Shown here: in pieces, positions 12,376 through 25,409 of the stretch
Position numbering within the stretch: the stretch's first letter is position 1
Layout: each line of letters starts with the position of its first letter
NCBI GenBank assembly: GCA_027924645.1
Contig: BSBN01000850.1
Location: 1,488,001-1,552,000, forward strand
DNA from: Cunninghamia lanceolata
Lineage: Eukaryota; Streptophyta; Pinopsida; Cupressales; Cupressaceae
DNA: 64,000 bases
Reading direction: 5' to 3'
The notes under the pieces: model-generated
The model's database searches: none
Told to the model about the DNA's origin: nothing
What the model saw: the letters and a program-made list of their open reading frames with translations, nothing else
Made by a program: the position numbers and the translations under genes

Positions 12376-13572
12376 TGTTTAGGGGAAAATTGGATTTGTT
12401 AATGTTTTAGTGTTTAGATGTTTAAATCCGCCTCTCCACTATACATTCAAGGATCTAGGATTGAGTGGCGAGCACTATCATACCCTAGGTTGCTTACAAA
12501 TGTAGAGAAACTTGGATTAGGGAATTTAATTATCAATTTTCCTTGTCTTATGCTCAATTGACCATTAAAACCCTAATTATGCAAATACGACAACAAATTG
12601 ATGAATAACGGAAAAAGCTCTTGCAAATAGGAGTAAAATACCAAATCACAGAGTACCTATTTTTGGGGTTCTGAAGAGGAACAGTTGGGGACACTTGAAT
12701 GGGTGCCCAAGTCCAAGGTGCCAGTTTCTTTGCGGGATCTGGACCTCCTTCTGGCACTAATTAGCCTTGGAACTTCTATTTCTTGAAACTCAACTACGGA
12801 GGACACTAGACCGAGCGCCCAAGTCCTAGAAATGCTCTGGTGTCCTACAACTCTTCAAATCATGAATCCTTGATGCCTACCAATCCTTCCTACAACTCCA
12901 CTTTTCCCAAATGTGACACCTGTAACCTGCAATCACAAGACTTGGTTTGGGGGTTGTGGTGTTTAGAGGCTTGCCCCAGTCAAGCCCTGGAGGAAACTTA
13001 AGTCTCCAAAGACCATTGTTACATAATGAGTGTGTGCCCTTGTGAAGCTCTCATGGGAGGAAGATACCCTTCATGCCATGAGGAAATTGATGCTCAAATC
13101 TGCAAATATCAACACACAAAACACACAAGTCTGCTCTTACAACACAATGAAAGCCTTGAATCACCTTGAGAACACTTGAAAATCACAATTGCCATCTAAT
13201 TGAAATCTCTAGTTTACAAATGAATGCCTAAACATGCTTATATATGCAACTACAAGCACTCCCGCCAAGATTTTCGTAATTCAAACTTAACGTGTTGGCA
13301 AAGGGACCAAATAATAGTCACAAACCAACACTCAAAAATTAGGGCTGCCCCAAAATAGGGCAGGACTAGGGTGCGGGCGCCCAAGTCCTCCCCCCTATTT
13401 TGGGTAGGGTACAGGTCAAGGGATCCTCCTAGGTCTAATTTGCCATGAAACCTAGGTCTCATTCGATCAGGATGACAAAATATGAACTAAGATCTCCTAA
13501 ATCCATACAAAAGACCCAGGAGCTAAACCTTATGAGGGAAAAGGCCCTAAGGGGACATTTTCCAACATTACA
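12376..13572 (-). repeat. LTR of element C (3' in element orientation)
   Basis: About 1.2 kb, alignable throughout with 19007-20265. It lacks roughly 60 bases present in the other LTR (around 19670-19735), with the break near 13035. Many substitutions between the two copies indicate an old insertion. Confidence 0.85.
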
Positions 13573-13590
13573 TTTATCCCCCACTTTAAT
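13573..13590 (-). promoter_or_regulatory. Probable polypurine tract of element C
   Basis: On the minus strand the sequence just before the 3' LTR reads AAAGTGGGGGATAAATG, purine-rich and directly abutting the LTR terminus TGTAATG. This supports the minus-strand orientation of C. Confidence 0.6.
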
Positions 13591-15662
13591 GTATGTATAA
13601 ACGCAAGGCCAATACATACATTAAAGTAAGGTCACAAACACAACAAACACATCAAGCATGGAGAAGACACGCCAATCACATAGAAAATAGTAATCAGGCA
13701 CACAAAACATGGAGAAGACAGTCAATGCATAGAAGACACATTAATGAATGGAAGACAGAAATGATATCTTTTCTTTTCTTTTTCTCATATATATGAAATG
13801 TAGATGCAAGTAATGGAAAGTAAACAAACCTCCCATAATACAGGATGCACTACCCTAGGGCGCAGGTCTCTGTATATATGGGGCAACACACACACAAGAC
13901 ATGCAAAACCTCCCAAAATGCAGGAAGCACTACTCGAAGGCGTTGGTCTCTGTATATGGGGCAACAAACATGCCACACAAAATAAGCATGCTAAAACACA
14001 CACACTTGAAGACAAGGAGAAAACATGGCAAACAAGTGATGGAGTGTACCTATTTCTAGGTCCAACACCATCTTAGGCACATTTAAGGCACACATCGATG
14101 ATTGGACTTCACCACAACAATCACCGAAGACACGCTTAAGGGTAGAGTTAGTCATAGAACTGCTCCCCATCTCCGCAGAGGTCTTTTGAAAATGACAGGA
14201 TGATGCAATCTGCTCCGAGAAATACACCATCCCTGCCTTCGCAGAGGGCTTAAGAAAAAGAGGATATACATGATATCCTGCCTCCGCAGAGGGCTTACAT
14301 GATTGATTGATTGATTGCAAACAAACTCAAGATGCATGATGCACTACCCTAGGGTACAATCCTTTGCATCTGAGGTCAAACACATTGCTAACATCTATAA
14401 TAGACATCTTACCTTATATATGCCCCCACCTTAAGGTGGTTGATATCATGCATCGATATCAAGCATGCTCAGGTAGGAAGAAAACACACAAGGGAATACC
14501 GACTTTCACAAAGCCCATGCCCCCCAGAGGTGACATGTACTTTACGATTGCTAAATGTTCCCACAAACACATCCCTACAAGAAACATGTTAGTGTCTACA
14601 ACATCATGACAAATAGCAACATCAATGCATATGATTAACCACACAAAGAGCTAAGGTTATACTATGAATTCAGAGTTCAAGGATACCATGGGGCTATATC
14701 ACGAAGCTCTCCGAATCGAGCACCACCAAGCCCAGATTTAAAGGCAAACAAAGGTGCATAGAGAAACAGTATTGTTAAGGTTTGTAAATGTGATAGAAAC
14801 ATCATCAAACTCACTACGCAGAAAGCATGAGTGCTTCCACTAGCCAAGCATTGGATAAGATATAAAACCCCATTGTCATATTAGGAACTAAGTCCATTTT
14901 TTTATTGCTCTCAAAAGGGACACTAGGTCTGCATCAGTATAAATGTTTTTCATCATTCGCCCACTAGGTGGAAACACTAGAGGAAGGGAAACAATAAATA
15001 AGAGAGGAGAAACAAGTGTCTTAGGGACAATCACACAGGAGGGCGCCCCCAAATCACCAACCATGACGCTATGTCCGCAAGATACAACACACAAAAATGA
15101 AATCAAAGAGAGAGAGATAGTTTAGAAGAATGATGATACAAATAGGTCACAACAGAGGTGGTCTTCTGGTATCCCAAACCTTACGGGAGAATCCGAGGTC
15201 ATCCCAGGAGGCCTAAACAACACATAACACATCACGAGGGAAGCACATCATGAGAGAGATAAAGGGTTATAGATACTTACATGTAGGGTCTTCATATTAT
15301 ATCTTGGAGCTCTTGAACCTCTTGGAGAGGTATTCAATAATATTTAATGCAAAATTTGAGTGGTTCTTATGGAAGTCTTGTTTATTATCATATGATGTTT
15401 GTTCCTTAATTCCTTGTTTAAATGAGACTTTTTGTTGCTTATGAGTGGGAGAACCATTATTATTTTGACTATTGATTGCCATCTTTCTCTTTTCTAATTT
15501 TTAGTGAGTTTTCATTGTTGAATATTTCTAGAACAGTAACGGGAGTCATCCTATACCATCTTACTCATCTATATCGGTCGTTCACTTTTTTGATGCATTT
15601 TGATTATCCCCCAATCCATATAAGGATAACAGAGGAGGAACCTCAACATAAATTCTATTTCT
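13591..15662. other. Internal non-coding part of element C with short repeats
   Basis: This is where pol would be expected, but no RT/IN/PR motif is visible on either strand. Local repeats: two related units with GTCTCTGTATAT..GGGGCAACA (about 13843-13893 and 13925-13970), and three copies of a CTCCGCAGAGG-type motif (near 14169, 14237 and 14281). Short ORFs here are by-products of these repeats. Confidence 0.5.
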
Positions 15663-16877
15663 TCATGGATGAGGTGGATTATCCATTTGTTTCTTGTCGA
15701 CCTTAATTATACCCATGATACTATCATAGTCCAAGTAATCATCCTTGCCTACTTCCATTAAACCTTGTTCCACCATATTATTTTCAGTATGCTTAGGAAA
15801 AGGATTAGTGAAGATTTGTAAATTCTGATTCGGTGAAACAACCGACTTATTTCCATTATCATTCACACCTGATACCTGGATGACATTTGAATCAATAAGG
15901 TCTTGTATCTCGTGTTTAAGACACATACATCATTTAGTGTCATGTCCTTGCATCCGATGATAATGACAAAAGGCAATAGCATCAAAGTAAGGTCCTTGTT
16001 TACTATGATCAACAGGCTTGATCGGGACAAGCTTCAGAATGTTGTTACTCACAGCTTGGTTCATGATGGAATGATAGGACTCAGATATCAGAGTAAACTT
16101 TCTTTGTTGATATGATGATTTCTTTAGATTGGTGATAGCTGAAACATTCAAAAAGTTCTTCATATTCAGTCCATTAATCTTGATGAAGTTACTATTATTG
16201 TTCCTCTTAAAATTGATTTGTGATGATCTATCTATGGATTGACCAACTTGAGCTGATGAGTTTTGGTTTTCATACTGACTAGATGAAAGTTGATAATCAC
16301 GAAGGGTAGTGCATAAATGTTGAAAGGAGCTATACTTCATAAAGAGGATCTTATCACGAATATTAGGTTGTAGATTTGTAATAAATATCTTTTGAACATC
16401 CTCATCTTTCATCTGATATTGAATCTGTGCATAAAGTCCTTGATACCGATTAATGAATCCGGTCAATTTTTCTTTCAGACCTTGTTTGCATTGAAACAAG
16501 TCAATTAGAGTAACTTGGGGTCTGATATTTGCTTGGAAATGTTGTAAAAATTGATCAATCAACTGCAAAAAGGAGTGTATTGAATTCAATGGCAAAGAGC
16601 AAAACCATTCTAAGGCAGTATCTTTGAGAGATCGTGGGAAAAGTTTTGCTAACAAATCCTCTTCAAAATAGGAATTGCTACACATAGCTGTGAATGCTGC
16701 CACATGAATATTAGGATCACCTTTTCCACCATATTTTTCAAAGTGAGGAGTCTCAAACCTCTCAGGCATAGGGGTTCTCAAGATTGCATAGGAAAGGGGA
16801 TTACAGGCATGGTATGTTGGTAAACTAGGCTGCGAAGAATTTGTCAAGTTTGTTATCTTTTGTTGTAAAGCAGTCAT
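15663..16877 (-). pseudogene. gag: Gag polyprotein of element C (one in-frame stop)
   Basis: Minus-strand frame from 16877 to 15663, interrupted once by TGA at 15930-15932. The N-terminal half has the retrotransposon capsid-type pattern (FEKYGGKGDPNIHVAAF ... LAKLFPRSLKDTALEWF ... FLQHF). The C-terminal part reads FCHYHRMQGHDTK, stop, CMCLKHEIQDLID, matching the usual gypsy arrangement where a His/Cys motif is followed by a 'LK.EIQDLI' segment. The stop replaces one residue in that motif. Gag packages element RNA into virus-like particles. No pol follows. Confidence 0.75.
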
Positions 16878-17126
16878 GCCCTGTAAAAGTTGGTTTAGGA
16901 TGGCATCATTTGGAGATGCGGTTTGTGGTGAGGAATTGAAACTGAAGTGAGGAGGTGAATGAGCTTGAGATACAATAGGCAGAGGCTGATATTATGTTAA
17001 TGGTGGTTGACCATAATGATAGGTGGAAGATGGTTGCAAGTATGTAATAGGTGGTTGGAAATGAGTGGAATAGATAGGACGTTGAGAATAATTATTCATA
17101 GACGAGGTCCCTTTAGGAATCAAATT

Positions 17127-17762
17127 CTAATAATTAAATCCCATAGCTTTGTAATTAGTACCATTAGATACTCCAATACCAGTGGTAGCATTACTACAAG
17201 CATCCACATTAGTTGTTAAGATCCTTGATGTAAAAGTAGATATTCCTGTATTTGGTATAGGTACCGAAACTTGAGTATGAGATGGTGATAAAGTGTTATT
17301 TATTACTTGTGCACATTTAGTCACCAGCATGATATTGGTTTGTACAATATGTGTTAGGCCATGAATTGCATTTACACCCTCTTGTCCCTCCTTTATCAAT
17401 TCTCTTATATTATTAATTGTAGGGACAACTTCTTCAGCTATTCTCTCATTTTCAATAAATGATTGAAATTTAGCTAGGTCTTTATCCAATTTTTCTATTT
17501 GCTCATCAGATACATATCCTATTGCCTCAATAGTATTTTCAACATCATGAAAAATTTGTTCTTCCATTGTGGTTGGAGGATGTATGATATCTTGCACAAT
17601 TTGAGTTTCTCCCTTTGTAAAGAAGGTGTCCAAAGGATTATTAGAGGTAGGGATGTCGTTTTCAAGAGCACTAGATCCCATTAACCTTTTACTTCTTCTC
17701 AAAGGGATATTGTTTTTAGGATAGCATGTCATAAGGCTTATACAAAAGCATACAACACACAA
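17127..17762 (-). CDS. ORF upstream of gag in element C, unknown (possible gag N-terminus)
   Basis: 211 codons, uninterrupted on the minus strand, ending about 250 bases before the gag frame. Contains an acidic helical stretch (EQIEKLDKDLAKFQSFIENE) and Thr/Ser-rich C-terminus; no domain recognised. It may be the N-terminal part of gag, separated by a frameshift and the low-complexity segment 16880-17126. The start at 17762 is only the first ATG of the open frame. Confidence 0.4.
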   Translation of the reverse strand: MCVVCFCISLMTCYPKNNIPLRRSKRLMGSSALENDIPTSNNPLDTFFTKGETQIVQDIIHPPTTMEEQIFHDVENTIEAIGYVSDEQIEKLDKDLAKFQSFIENERIAEEVVPTINNIRELIKEGQEGVNAIHGLTHIVQTNIMLVTKCAQVINNTLSPSHTQVSVPIPNTGISTFTSRILTTNVDACSNATTGIGVSNGTNYKAMGFNY

Positions 17763-19006
17763 CGCACAAACTAAGAGAACAAATCCTAGGAGAAGGATAA
17801 AAATGCTTGGTTTTTTGTACCTTTTCCAATGTGAATAGGTGAAACAAAGGGTGTTGTAAGGATTTCAGTCAAGGGAATCAAGTTATATGTCTGATATTAG
17901 TCCAAAACAGAAATAAGATCACTCTCAACACACTCTTGATGCAAATCCAAGATAATGCCAAGTCAAATTATAGTGAAAATATGTCAAAATAGGCATTTTT
18001 TTCACCAAAATTCAATGTAAAAGAGCATAACAAAGGGTGTTGTGAGGAAAATGATGATGGAAAATAAATAATATCAGTAATAATAGCCACTAGATGCAAC
18101 AATACCCAACACAACATGCTTGGAGTGCAAACTAGGTCAAACCCTAGGGCAAAAATGGTCAAAATGTGTAGTTTTTTTTTGCAAAATTTTCACTACAAGA
18201 GCCCGACAAAAGGGTGTTCTGAAGATTTTTATGAGGGAAACAAAATGATTACCCTAATAACTAGAAATTAATGTAAAAATATCCTTCACAACACACCTAT
18301 ATTGCAAGTTTAGAGAGTCAATAAGGCCAAATTTAATGAAAATCATTGTTTTTGAAGCCCTAGGTTTGAGATCTTGGGAAAAAATGCTATGTGAATGTTT
18401 TGAAGTCTGATTTATGATGAAGTTGACTTAATCTTAGATCTGAAAATGATTTTCAAGATTGAGCATGCAAAATGCCAATGCAAATTTAATGAAAATGCAT
18501 CAAAATTGCTAGTTTTTGTTGAAATTTTCTATGCAAAATTGCAAATATTTTAAATCTAAACGCAAATTCACACTAAAATGAAAGACTACAGCCAAATACA
18601 AATTTGAATGAGCCTCTAAAATTAGTAGAAAAAACTGAGAAAAGATTTTGCCTACTAACCCTAGATTTTAGAATTACTAGGTTATATGAAAATTGTCAAA
18701 ATTTCTACAAAAACCTAGCAAATTAATAATAAAAATGCAATGCAAATTTCTAAATTTTGGGATTTTTCTATATTTTATATCAAATCTGATGCAAAATCAT
18801 GAATTAGGAAAATTTTGAAAGAATTGATGTAATTTAGTAAGCCCAACAATGCAATTTTTTTGAATTTTTCCAATTTTTTAATTTTTTTTGAATTTTTCTT
18901 AATGCAATAAAATGAATGACTGTATGAATGAATGAAATCAATCCAAATCTGAAGACAAACACTCAGAAAGTTGAAATTTAAGTCCAAAAACATGGGTTCA
19001 CCAAAA
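17763..19006 (-). other. Leader of element C with probable primer-binding site
   Basis: AT-rich, non-coding. On the minus strand, three bases from the LTR end, the sequence TGGTGAACCCATG (plus 18991-19003) has the TGG start expected for a tRNA 3'-CCA primer site. I cannot assign the tRNA. Within the leader, 'aagggtgttgtgagga' type segments recur near 17845, 18035 and 18210 (degenerate repeats of about 180 bases). Confidence 0.5.
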
Positions 19007-20265
19007 TGTTTAGGGGAAAATTAGATTTGTTAATATTTTAGTGTTTAGATGTTTAAATTCACCTCTCCACTATACATTCAAGGATCTAGGGTCAAGAGGC
19101 AAGGACTATCATACCCTAGGTCACTTATAAATGTAGGAAAACTTGGATTGGGGAATTTAATTATCAATTTTCCTTCTCTTATGGTCAATTGACCATTAAA
19201 ACCTTAATTATGCAAATACGACAACAAATTGACGAATAATGGAAAAAGCTCTTGCAAAGAGGAGTAAAATACCAAATCACAGAGTACCTATTTTTTGGGG
19301 TTTCAAAGTGGAATAGTCAAGGACACTAGAATGGGCGCCCAAGTCCAAGGTGCCAGTTTCTTTATAGGATCTGGACCTCCTTCCAGTACTGATCAACCCT
19401 GTAACTTCTATTTGCCAAAACTCAACTGCGGAGGAACTAGAGTGAGCACCCAAGTCCTAGAAATGCTCCAGCATCCTACAACTCTTCAAATCCTAAATCC
19501 TCGATGCTTGCCAATCCTTCTTGCAACTCCACTTTTCCCAAATGCGACACCTCTAACTTGTAATCACGAGACTTGGTTTGGGGGTTGTGGTGTTTAGAGG
19601 CTTGCCTCAATCAAGCCCCAGAGGACACTTAAGTCTCTGAACACTATTGTTAGATAAAGAATGTGTGCCGTTGTGAGGTAGAGGAAAAAACCAAAGGAAT
19701 CAATGATAAAAACACAATATAATGTCACCTTGTAGTGAAGCTCTTATGGGAGGAAGATGCTCTTCATGCCATGAGGAAATTGATGCTCAAATCTACAAAT
19801 ATCAACACACAAAATACACAAGTCTTCTCTTCCAACACAATGAAAGCCTTGAATCACCTTGAGAACACTTGAACATCACAATTGCCATCTAATTGAAATC
19901 TCTAGTTTACAAATGAATGCCTAAACATGCTTATATATGCAACTACAAGCACTCCTGCCAAGATTTTCATAATTCAAACTTACCGTGTCGACAAAGGGAC
20001 TCAATAACAGTTACAAATTGACACCCAGAAATTAGGGCTGCCCCAAAATAGGGCAAGACTAGGGCACAGGCACCCAAGCCCTCCCCCCTATTTTGGGAAG
20101 GGTACAGCTCAAGGGGTCCTCCTAGGTCCAATTTGCCATGAAACCTAGGTCTCATTCCATCAGGATGCCAAAATATGAACTAAGATGTCCTAAATGCATG
20201 CAAAAGACCTGGGAGCTAACCCTTATGAGGGAAAAACCCCCAAGGGGACATTTTCTGATGTTACA
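19007..20265 (-). repeat. LTR of element C (5' in element orientation)
   Basis: About 1.26 kb, direct repeat of 12376-13572. Begins TGTTTAGGGG and ends TTACA before the AAAGG duplication. Carries the segment near 19670-19735 that is missing from the other LTR. Confidence 0.85.
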
Positions 20266-22114
20266 AAAGGTGTTAACCTGTTAATCTTTAATGATTCTTC
20301 TACATTGCAGAGGTGTACCTATAATCTTAGGAATTCCTTAAAACCCCCTTTGCATCTGTAAGAGGCATCGACCCTTATTTTTAAGTTTCTAAATATTTAA
20401 ACCTGCATATACACCTGTAGCAACATCAATCTAGAAGCTCATTTTTGTCTATGTTGCGTTGATTTATTGATTGAAATGTATCAGTGGAAGCATATTAAGC
20501 TAGGATGATTTAATGGGTTGTATTGAATCATTGGCATCGAATAATGTTGGGTTGATGTTATGTTGTCATTGGGTATCCTGTTGGTCGCATATATTTTGAA
20601 TGCATTCTTAGTTGTGGTAGCGTAGTCGTGTGCACCTATCTTATACATTTTGGTTTTTTTAAAAGATATCACTATTGTAGTTTGCCTTTAGAAGGTGTCA
20701 ACTCTTTTAAGAGGCACTAATTAAGAGCTAAATAAGTTACTACATTTGCAAGATATGGATATATATTATATGTTTGAACCTAAAGCTCCTTGCTAGCCAT
20801 ATGGTCTATGCTATGTGTTTGAAACTATAACTCCTTGCTAGCTGATTGGATCATGCTATTATTTGGTAATAGAAGCTCCTCCCTAGTCATAAGGTATGAA
20901 ATGCATATCCATATTTGTGGCGTCAAATATACCTAACCATATGCCTTGCATTCTTAGTAGAATCCATATGTTTTCTTTGAGCCATATAGTATAAATGTCT
21001 TCCTTGTATTCATTATAGCTTAGATTCATACTTTAATCTCATTAATGCTTTCATAGTGGCATCAACTTAGAATTAGAAGTTTGTCTTTCATTGTTCATCT
21101 AAAGAGGATTTGATTTGGATCTACATTATAACATATCCATAAGCTTTCTTTCTATTATGATCTGAAGTATGTTTAGGAAAGATGTATTTTCATTATCTTT
21201 GTTCTTTTCTTTTAGATTTTATATAATTTTAGACTGATTTGAATTGATAATGTCAGAGATTAAATTTGGTGAACTCTGATGTGTTTAATCTAGTCAAAGT
21301 AGCTCATTAAGTTATTTGTTAGATTTAATGTTGGGTTTGATGGGTGCCAAATATGGATAAATAAATAAGGGTAGGTTTCTATTCGTAACCTATCTGTCGA
21401 ACATGACTTAAAAAGATGATTTGGCCAAAGTTTGTATATAATTAGTATTCATTACTATTTGATTGTTTCTTTATCTCTCTCTACCATATCATGATATAAG
21501 ATCATTTACCATAGATGGTACTATTTATTAAATGTTAGATATATTAAATATTGCACCAGATTCCATCACGCTTACTGATTTCAACTTTCTAAGCCCTTCA
21601 TGTAGGGTCAAAATTTCTTTAGTCGAAGAAAATTGGGGAAGTGTAAGCTTTGTAGTTGGGTAGAAAAATGTTTTGATGATGCTCTCACTCTTGTGAACTA
21701 TTGTGCAAGGGAGTTACCTTCGCATGTATAAACATTGTATATTCTTTGTCGAAGTTCTAAACAACCTTATTGTCTTGATGTAAAGCCATTATTTCCTGTT
21801 GTATATGCAAGCCTATGAGCTTATTGTATCAAATACAAAACATTATTGCATTTGATGATTAAATTTGAATTGATTTTTATAATGGACAAGTTGGTTCATT
21901 TTATTTTATTTTATATTATTTAATCGAGAGGGGTATTTACATATTGTGTGTGTGGATAATTTAGTTAATTAGGATAGTTTCTCTTATTCATCCAAAATAA
22001 ATAAAATCTACTATCTATATTATCCACAAATAAATAAATTCAAAATTCAAAAAGTCATATGACTAGCTAAAAGATAAAAGTCAATCACTTCATACATCCC
22101 AACCATTCATTTCC
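20266..22114. other. Spacer with degenerate tandem motifs
   Basis: No gene seen. The first 200 bases continue the motif series interrupted by C ('ttccttaaaac', 'gtaagaggcatcgacc', 'acctgtagcaacatc'). The rest is AT-rich. Confidence 0.4.
20773..20905. repeat. Three diverged 45-bp tandem repeats
   Basis: Units start near 20773, 20818 and 20862, each with a TTTGaa..aaGCTCCTTGCTAG-like core followed by an 'ATatGgt' segment. Divergence is moderate; origin unknown. Confidence 0.6.
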
Positions 22115-23447
22115 TAATGCAGCTCAATATCCAGGAGCTTTGTTAAGCTACCACATCAAGCAACGAGAATGATTAACACAAGACAACAAAAATAAATGAT
22201 TCTTTATTCATATGCAATAGAAGGATTACAATAGGAGTACAATTGGCATTACACATGCATTGGCCTCGGCCTTACAACATTTCAAGATTCAGATCAAACA
22301 AATCTTGCAATTAGGAGAAATCTTCTGGAGAACTCCCAAAAATGTACTACTGATCATCCCACGAGAATCTCTACCTTCATAGTATGTTTTTCCCCTATTT
22401 ATAGATCCCTAAGGTGACCACCAACCTCATTACCTGTATTTGCCACATGTCAGATCCTCATTTTCCCTTGAAATGGCCATACAAGTGGTTAAAACCAATT
22501 TTTATCAACTTCTACGCATGTAGCGGTGATTTTGTGCCTCACCCAATGCAAGCTTTTGAGCCATGATTGGATAAGTGGAAGATTTGAGCCTCACCAGACA
22601 AAGCAAGGATTTGCAAGTTGACAAGATGTTGGGTTTTGTAGGGAAAGTCTACTTCAATTGATATGTGGGAGTTTTAGCCATCACAGGATAATGTCAGGTG
22701 ACCGGTGATATTAGTGCAGAAAGCTTCTAGCAGAGAAAGGGAATGTTACTAGACAAGTGGAGGATTTGAGGACCATTGGACATGTCTGGTGAAGTTGTAA
22801 ATCCACACCAAAAGGCTCTTCGGTGGACTAATGGGGAAACTGAAGGCTACTGGATATATGTGGTGCTAAGCCATTTTAGTGCTAGCAGGTGAAAGGGTAC
22901 TCACAGGATCAGCGGAGAAATGAGCCATCATAGGACATATCCTATGAGGAGATTTTTTAGCGCTGATCCAGTGGTGAATATTTTTAGCACAAAGTATTTG
23001 AAAGTGCCTGGCAGGGAATTGAGGCATCACCGGATATATCCGGTGCAGAGGGTTTTAGCACAAATCTGGTGAAGGAGGATTTTAGCGCAATATCCATTGA
23101 AGCATGATTTTAGTGCAAATCTAGTGAAGGAGCATTTTAGTGCAAAGCAGTCCAAACAACTTAGCTGGTAGAATGAAGGTCACAGGATATCTAATGACAG
23201 GTAAAAACTTTGTTGAGGCATAGCTTCTTCAATTTTTAGCAGATTTTCACCAAATTTGAGATGCAGATACCCATTTGGGCCTTCTTCAAGTTCAATTTGT
23301 CACTTGGCCAAAAATCTTTAGGAAAGTTCTCTGAAATTGATCAATCAACTCCCGAGTCAACTCCTGCAGCAAAACAAACAACAACAAAGTAAAACAAATC
23401 TTTTTGGTTGATAAGGATTGCACGTGAACCTGGATGCTCCTACATCA
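22115..23447 (-). repeat. LTR of element D (3' in element orientation)
   Basis: About 1.33 kb. Contains an internal series of TTTTAGYGCAAA-type motifs (about 22980-23145) spaced by 30-50 bases, shared with the other LTR. TATA-like TATTTATAG near 22400. Ends CTACATCA at 23447. Confidence 0.85.
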
Positions 23448-23693
23448 GACACGCCGGGTAACTGAAATGTTTCATGAGTTGAAAACTCATGAACATTTTG
23501 GCTAGTCTAGAACTAAAATCCCAAACTTGACTAGTTCTACAACACTCAGCCAAGAAGCTTCATCTGTAGCTCTGTTCTTCCATCAAGCCAGATACTCCAT
23601 GTAGTCCTTTCCTTTGGTCTTCTTAGCCACTCGAGAGTCAATCACCTTATCCACTTCTTCCATCTTCTTTTCAGGCAACTAATCTATCCACCC

Positions 23694-24640
23694 TTATACA
23701 TCAAGTGAATATGAATGTGTAACCCCTTGTAAATTTGACTCTCCTTCATGGGACTTATACAGATCAGTGACATTGAAAATGGGTGATATGTCTAGTCTTG
23801 CTGGTAACTTGATTTCATAAGCATTGGATGATAACTTTATCAACACCTTGCATAGACCTATATTTTTGAATTTCAACTTATTAAATGTTCCTTGTGGAAA
23901 CCTTTCTTTCCTCAAATGTGCCAAAACTAAGTCTCCTACCTAGAATTCTTGTTCCCTCCTATGCACATTAACATACTCCTTATACTTGATGGCACTCTTC
24001 TCCAATTGTCCCTTCACCTCCTTATGAACTTCATGAAGGTATTCTACAAAATATTTTGCTACAGTACTCTTCCTGTTCAAATATGCACTATCTTAGAGCT
24101 CATCAACACCTCTTGGGTTGTACCCATTAACTATTTGGAATGGACTCCTTCATGTACTTTTGTTCACTAAATTGTTGTAAGCAAATTCTACTTGTGCTAA
24201 GATAAGATCCCATTGATGTGGTTTGTCTCCCACCAAACACCTCAATAAGTTTCCCAAGCTTCTCTTCACAACCTCAGTTTGTCCATCAGTCTATGGATGA
24301 TAAACTAAACTGAATCCTAATTTAGTGCCCATTATCTTCCATAATGTACACCAAAAATGGCCAACAAACTTTGTGTCCCTAATAGAAACTGTGATCTTAG
24401 GCAATCAATGCAGCCTGACTACCTCTTTGAAAAACAATGTAGCTATGTGGGATGCATCACTAGTCTTCTTACACGGTATGAAATAAACCATCTTAAAAAA
24501 TCTAACCACAACAACAAAAATGGAATCATGATCTCTCTGTGTCTGAGGCAACCCCAAAACAAAATTCATATTTATATGCTCCCATGGTCTTTCAGGTATA
24601 GGCAATGGATGATACAATCCTGTATTTTGTCATGCTCCTT
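23694..24640 (-). pseudogene. Integrase region of element D
   Basis: Fragments in more than one frame. 24405-24617 encodes the core start ([19 protein letters not shown] ... [19 protein letters not shown]). In this family the residue before FVLGLP is the first catalytic Asp; here it is Asn. 23694-23924 encodes the C-terminal part with KLPARLDISPIFNVTDLYK, a typical end of gypsy integrase. No chromodomain is visible after it. Would have inserted element cDNA; not functional. Confidence 0.75.
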
Positions 24641-24824
24641 TAGCATGTTGGCAAATCTGACAGCCTTGTACCAGTCTCTTCACATCTGCACTCATCCCAG
24701 GCCAAAAATAACTTGCATTTAGTTGTACCACTATCTTGTCTACCCCAAAATGTCCACTCAAGCCTCCACTATGCTTTTCTTTGATTAGGTTTTCTCTCAT
24801 TGAACCTCTAGGTATACATAATTT

Positions 24825-25409
24825 CTATCCTTTGAACAACAAACCATCTTGGATAAAATATTCTAACCAAGGCATCCTATCTCCCATCACTAGACTTTTA
24901 CTAACTACCCATGCTTCCTTAAAATTAGGATCATTGGGATACAAATCCTTCATTGCATCAAATCCAACAACATTGACCCTTAACTCATTCATTAATAAAC
25001 ATCTTCTGCCAAGTGCATCAGCTACTTTGTTTGACTTGCCACTCCAATGTTTCAAGACAAAAGAATAATTTTGTAAGAAGTCCACCCATTTCATATGTCT
25101 CTGGTTTAACTTACCTTGACTATTGATGTACTACAAGGCATGATGATTGGTATACAACACAAACTCACTAGATAGAAAATAATGTCTCCACTTCTTTAAT
25201 GCATGCACTATAGCATAGAATTCTAGGTCATAAATAGAGTATTTCCTCTTTGCTTCATTGAGTTTCTCACTAAAGTAGGCAATGGGTCTACCTTCTTGAC
25301 TTAACACTACCCCAATTGCACTACCACTAGCATCACAATCTACTTGAAAAACTTTGCCAAAGTCTGGCAATGCCAACAATGACTGCTTTGTCAGCTTCTT
25401 CTTCAACAA
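24825..25409 (-). pseudogene. RNase H region and linker of element D
   Basis: 25131-25409 carries [29 protein letters not shown] and [14 protein letters not shown], the standard gypsy RNase H pattern with the first catalytic Asp present. 24825-25094 continues with WSGKSNKVADALGRR, the conserved end of the domain. A stop and frame change separate the two. Confidence 0.8.

Larger units (their letters stand above)
12376..20265 (-). mobile_element. Element C: Ty3/gypsy-type element with gag but no pol
   Basis: Two similar direct repeats (12376-13572 and 19007-20265) bound the element. Left end TGTTTAGGGG, right end ...GATGTTACA. Flanking 5-mers are GAAGG (12371-12375) and AAAGG (20266-20270), a target duplication with one difference. 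Gag lies on the minus strand, so the right LTR is the 5' one. The internal 5.4 kb encodes a gag-like protein and a second ORF upstream of it, but no protease, RT, RNase H or integrase motif. Non-autonomous or internally deleted. Confidence 0.75.

Noticed and set aside
13785..14337. Overlapping frames with repeated Cys/Leu or SAEAG-type residues
   Set aside because: They arise from direct repeats such as CTCCGCAGAGG; both strands are equally open.
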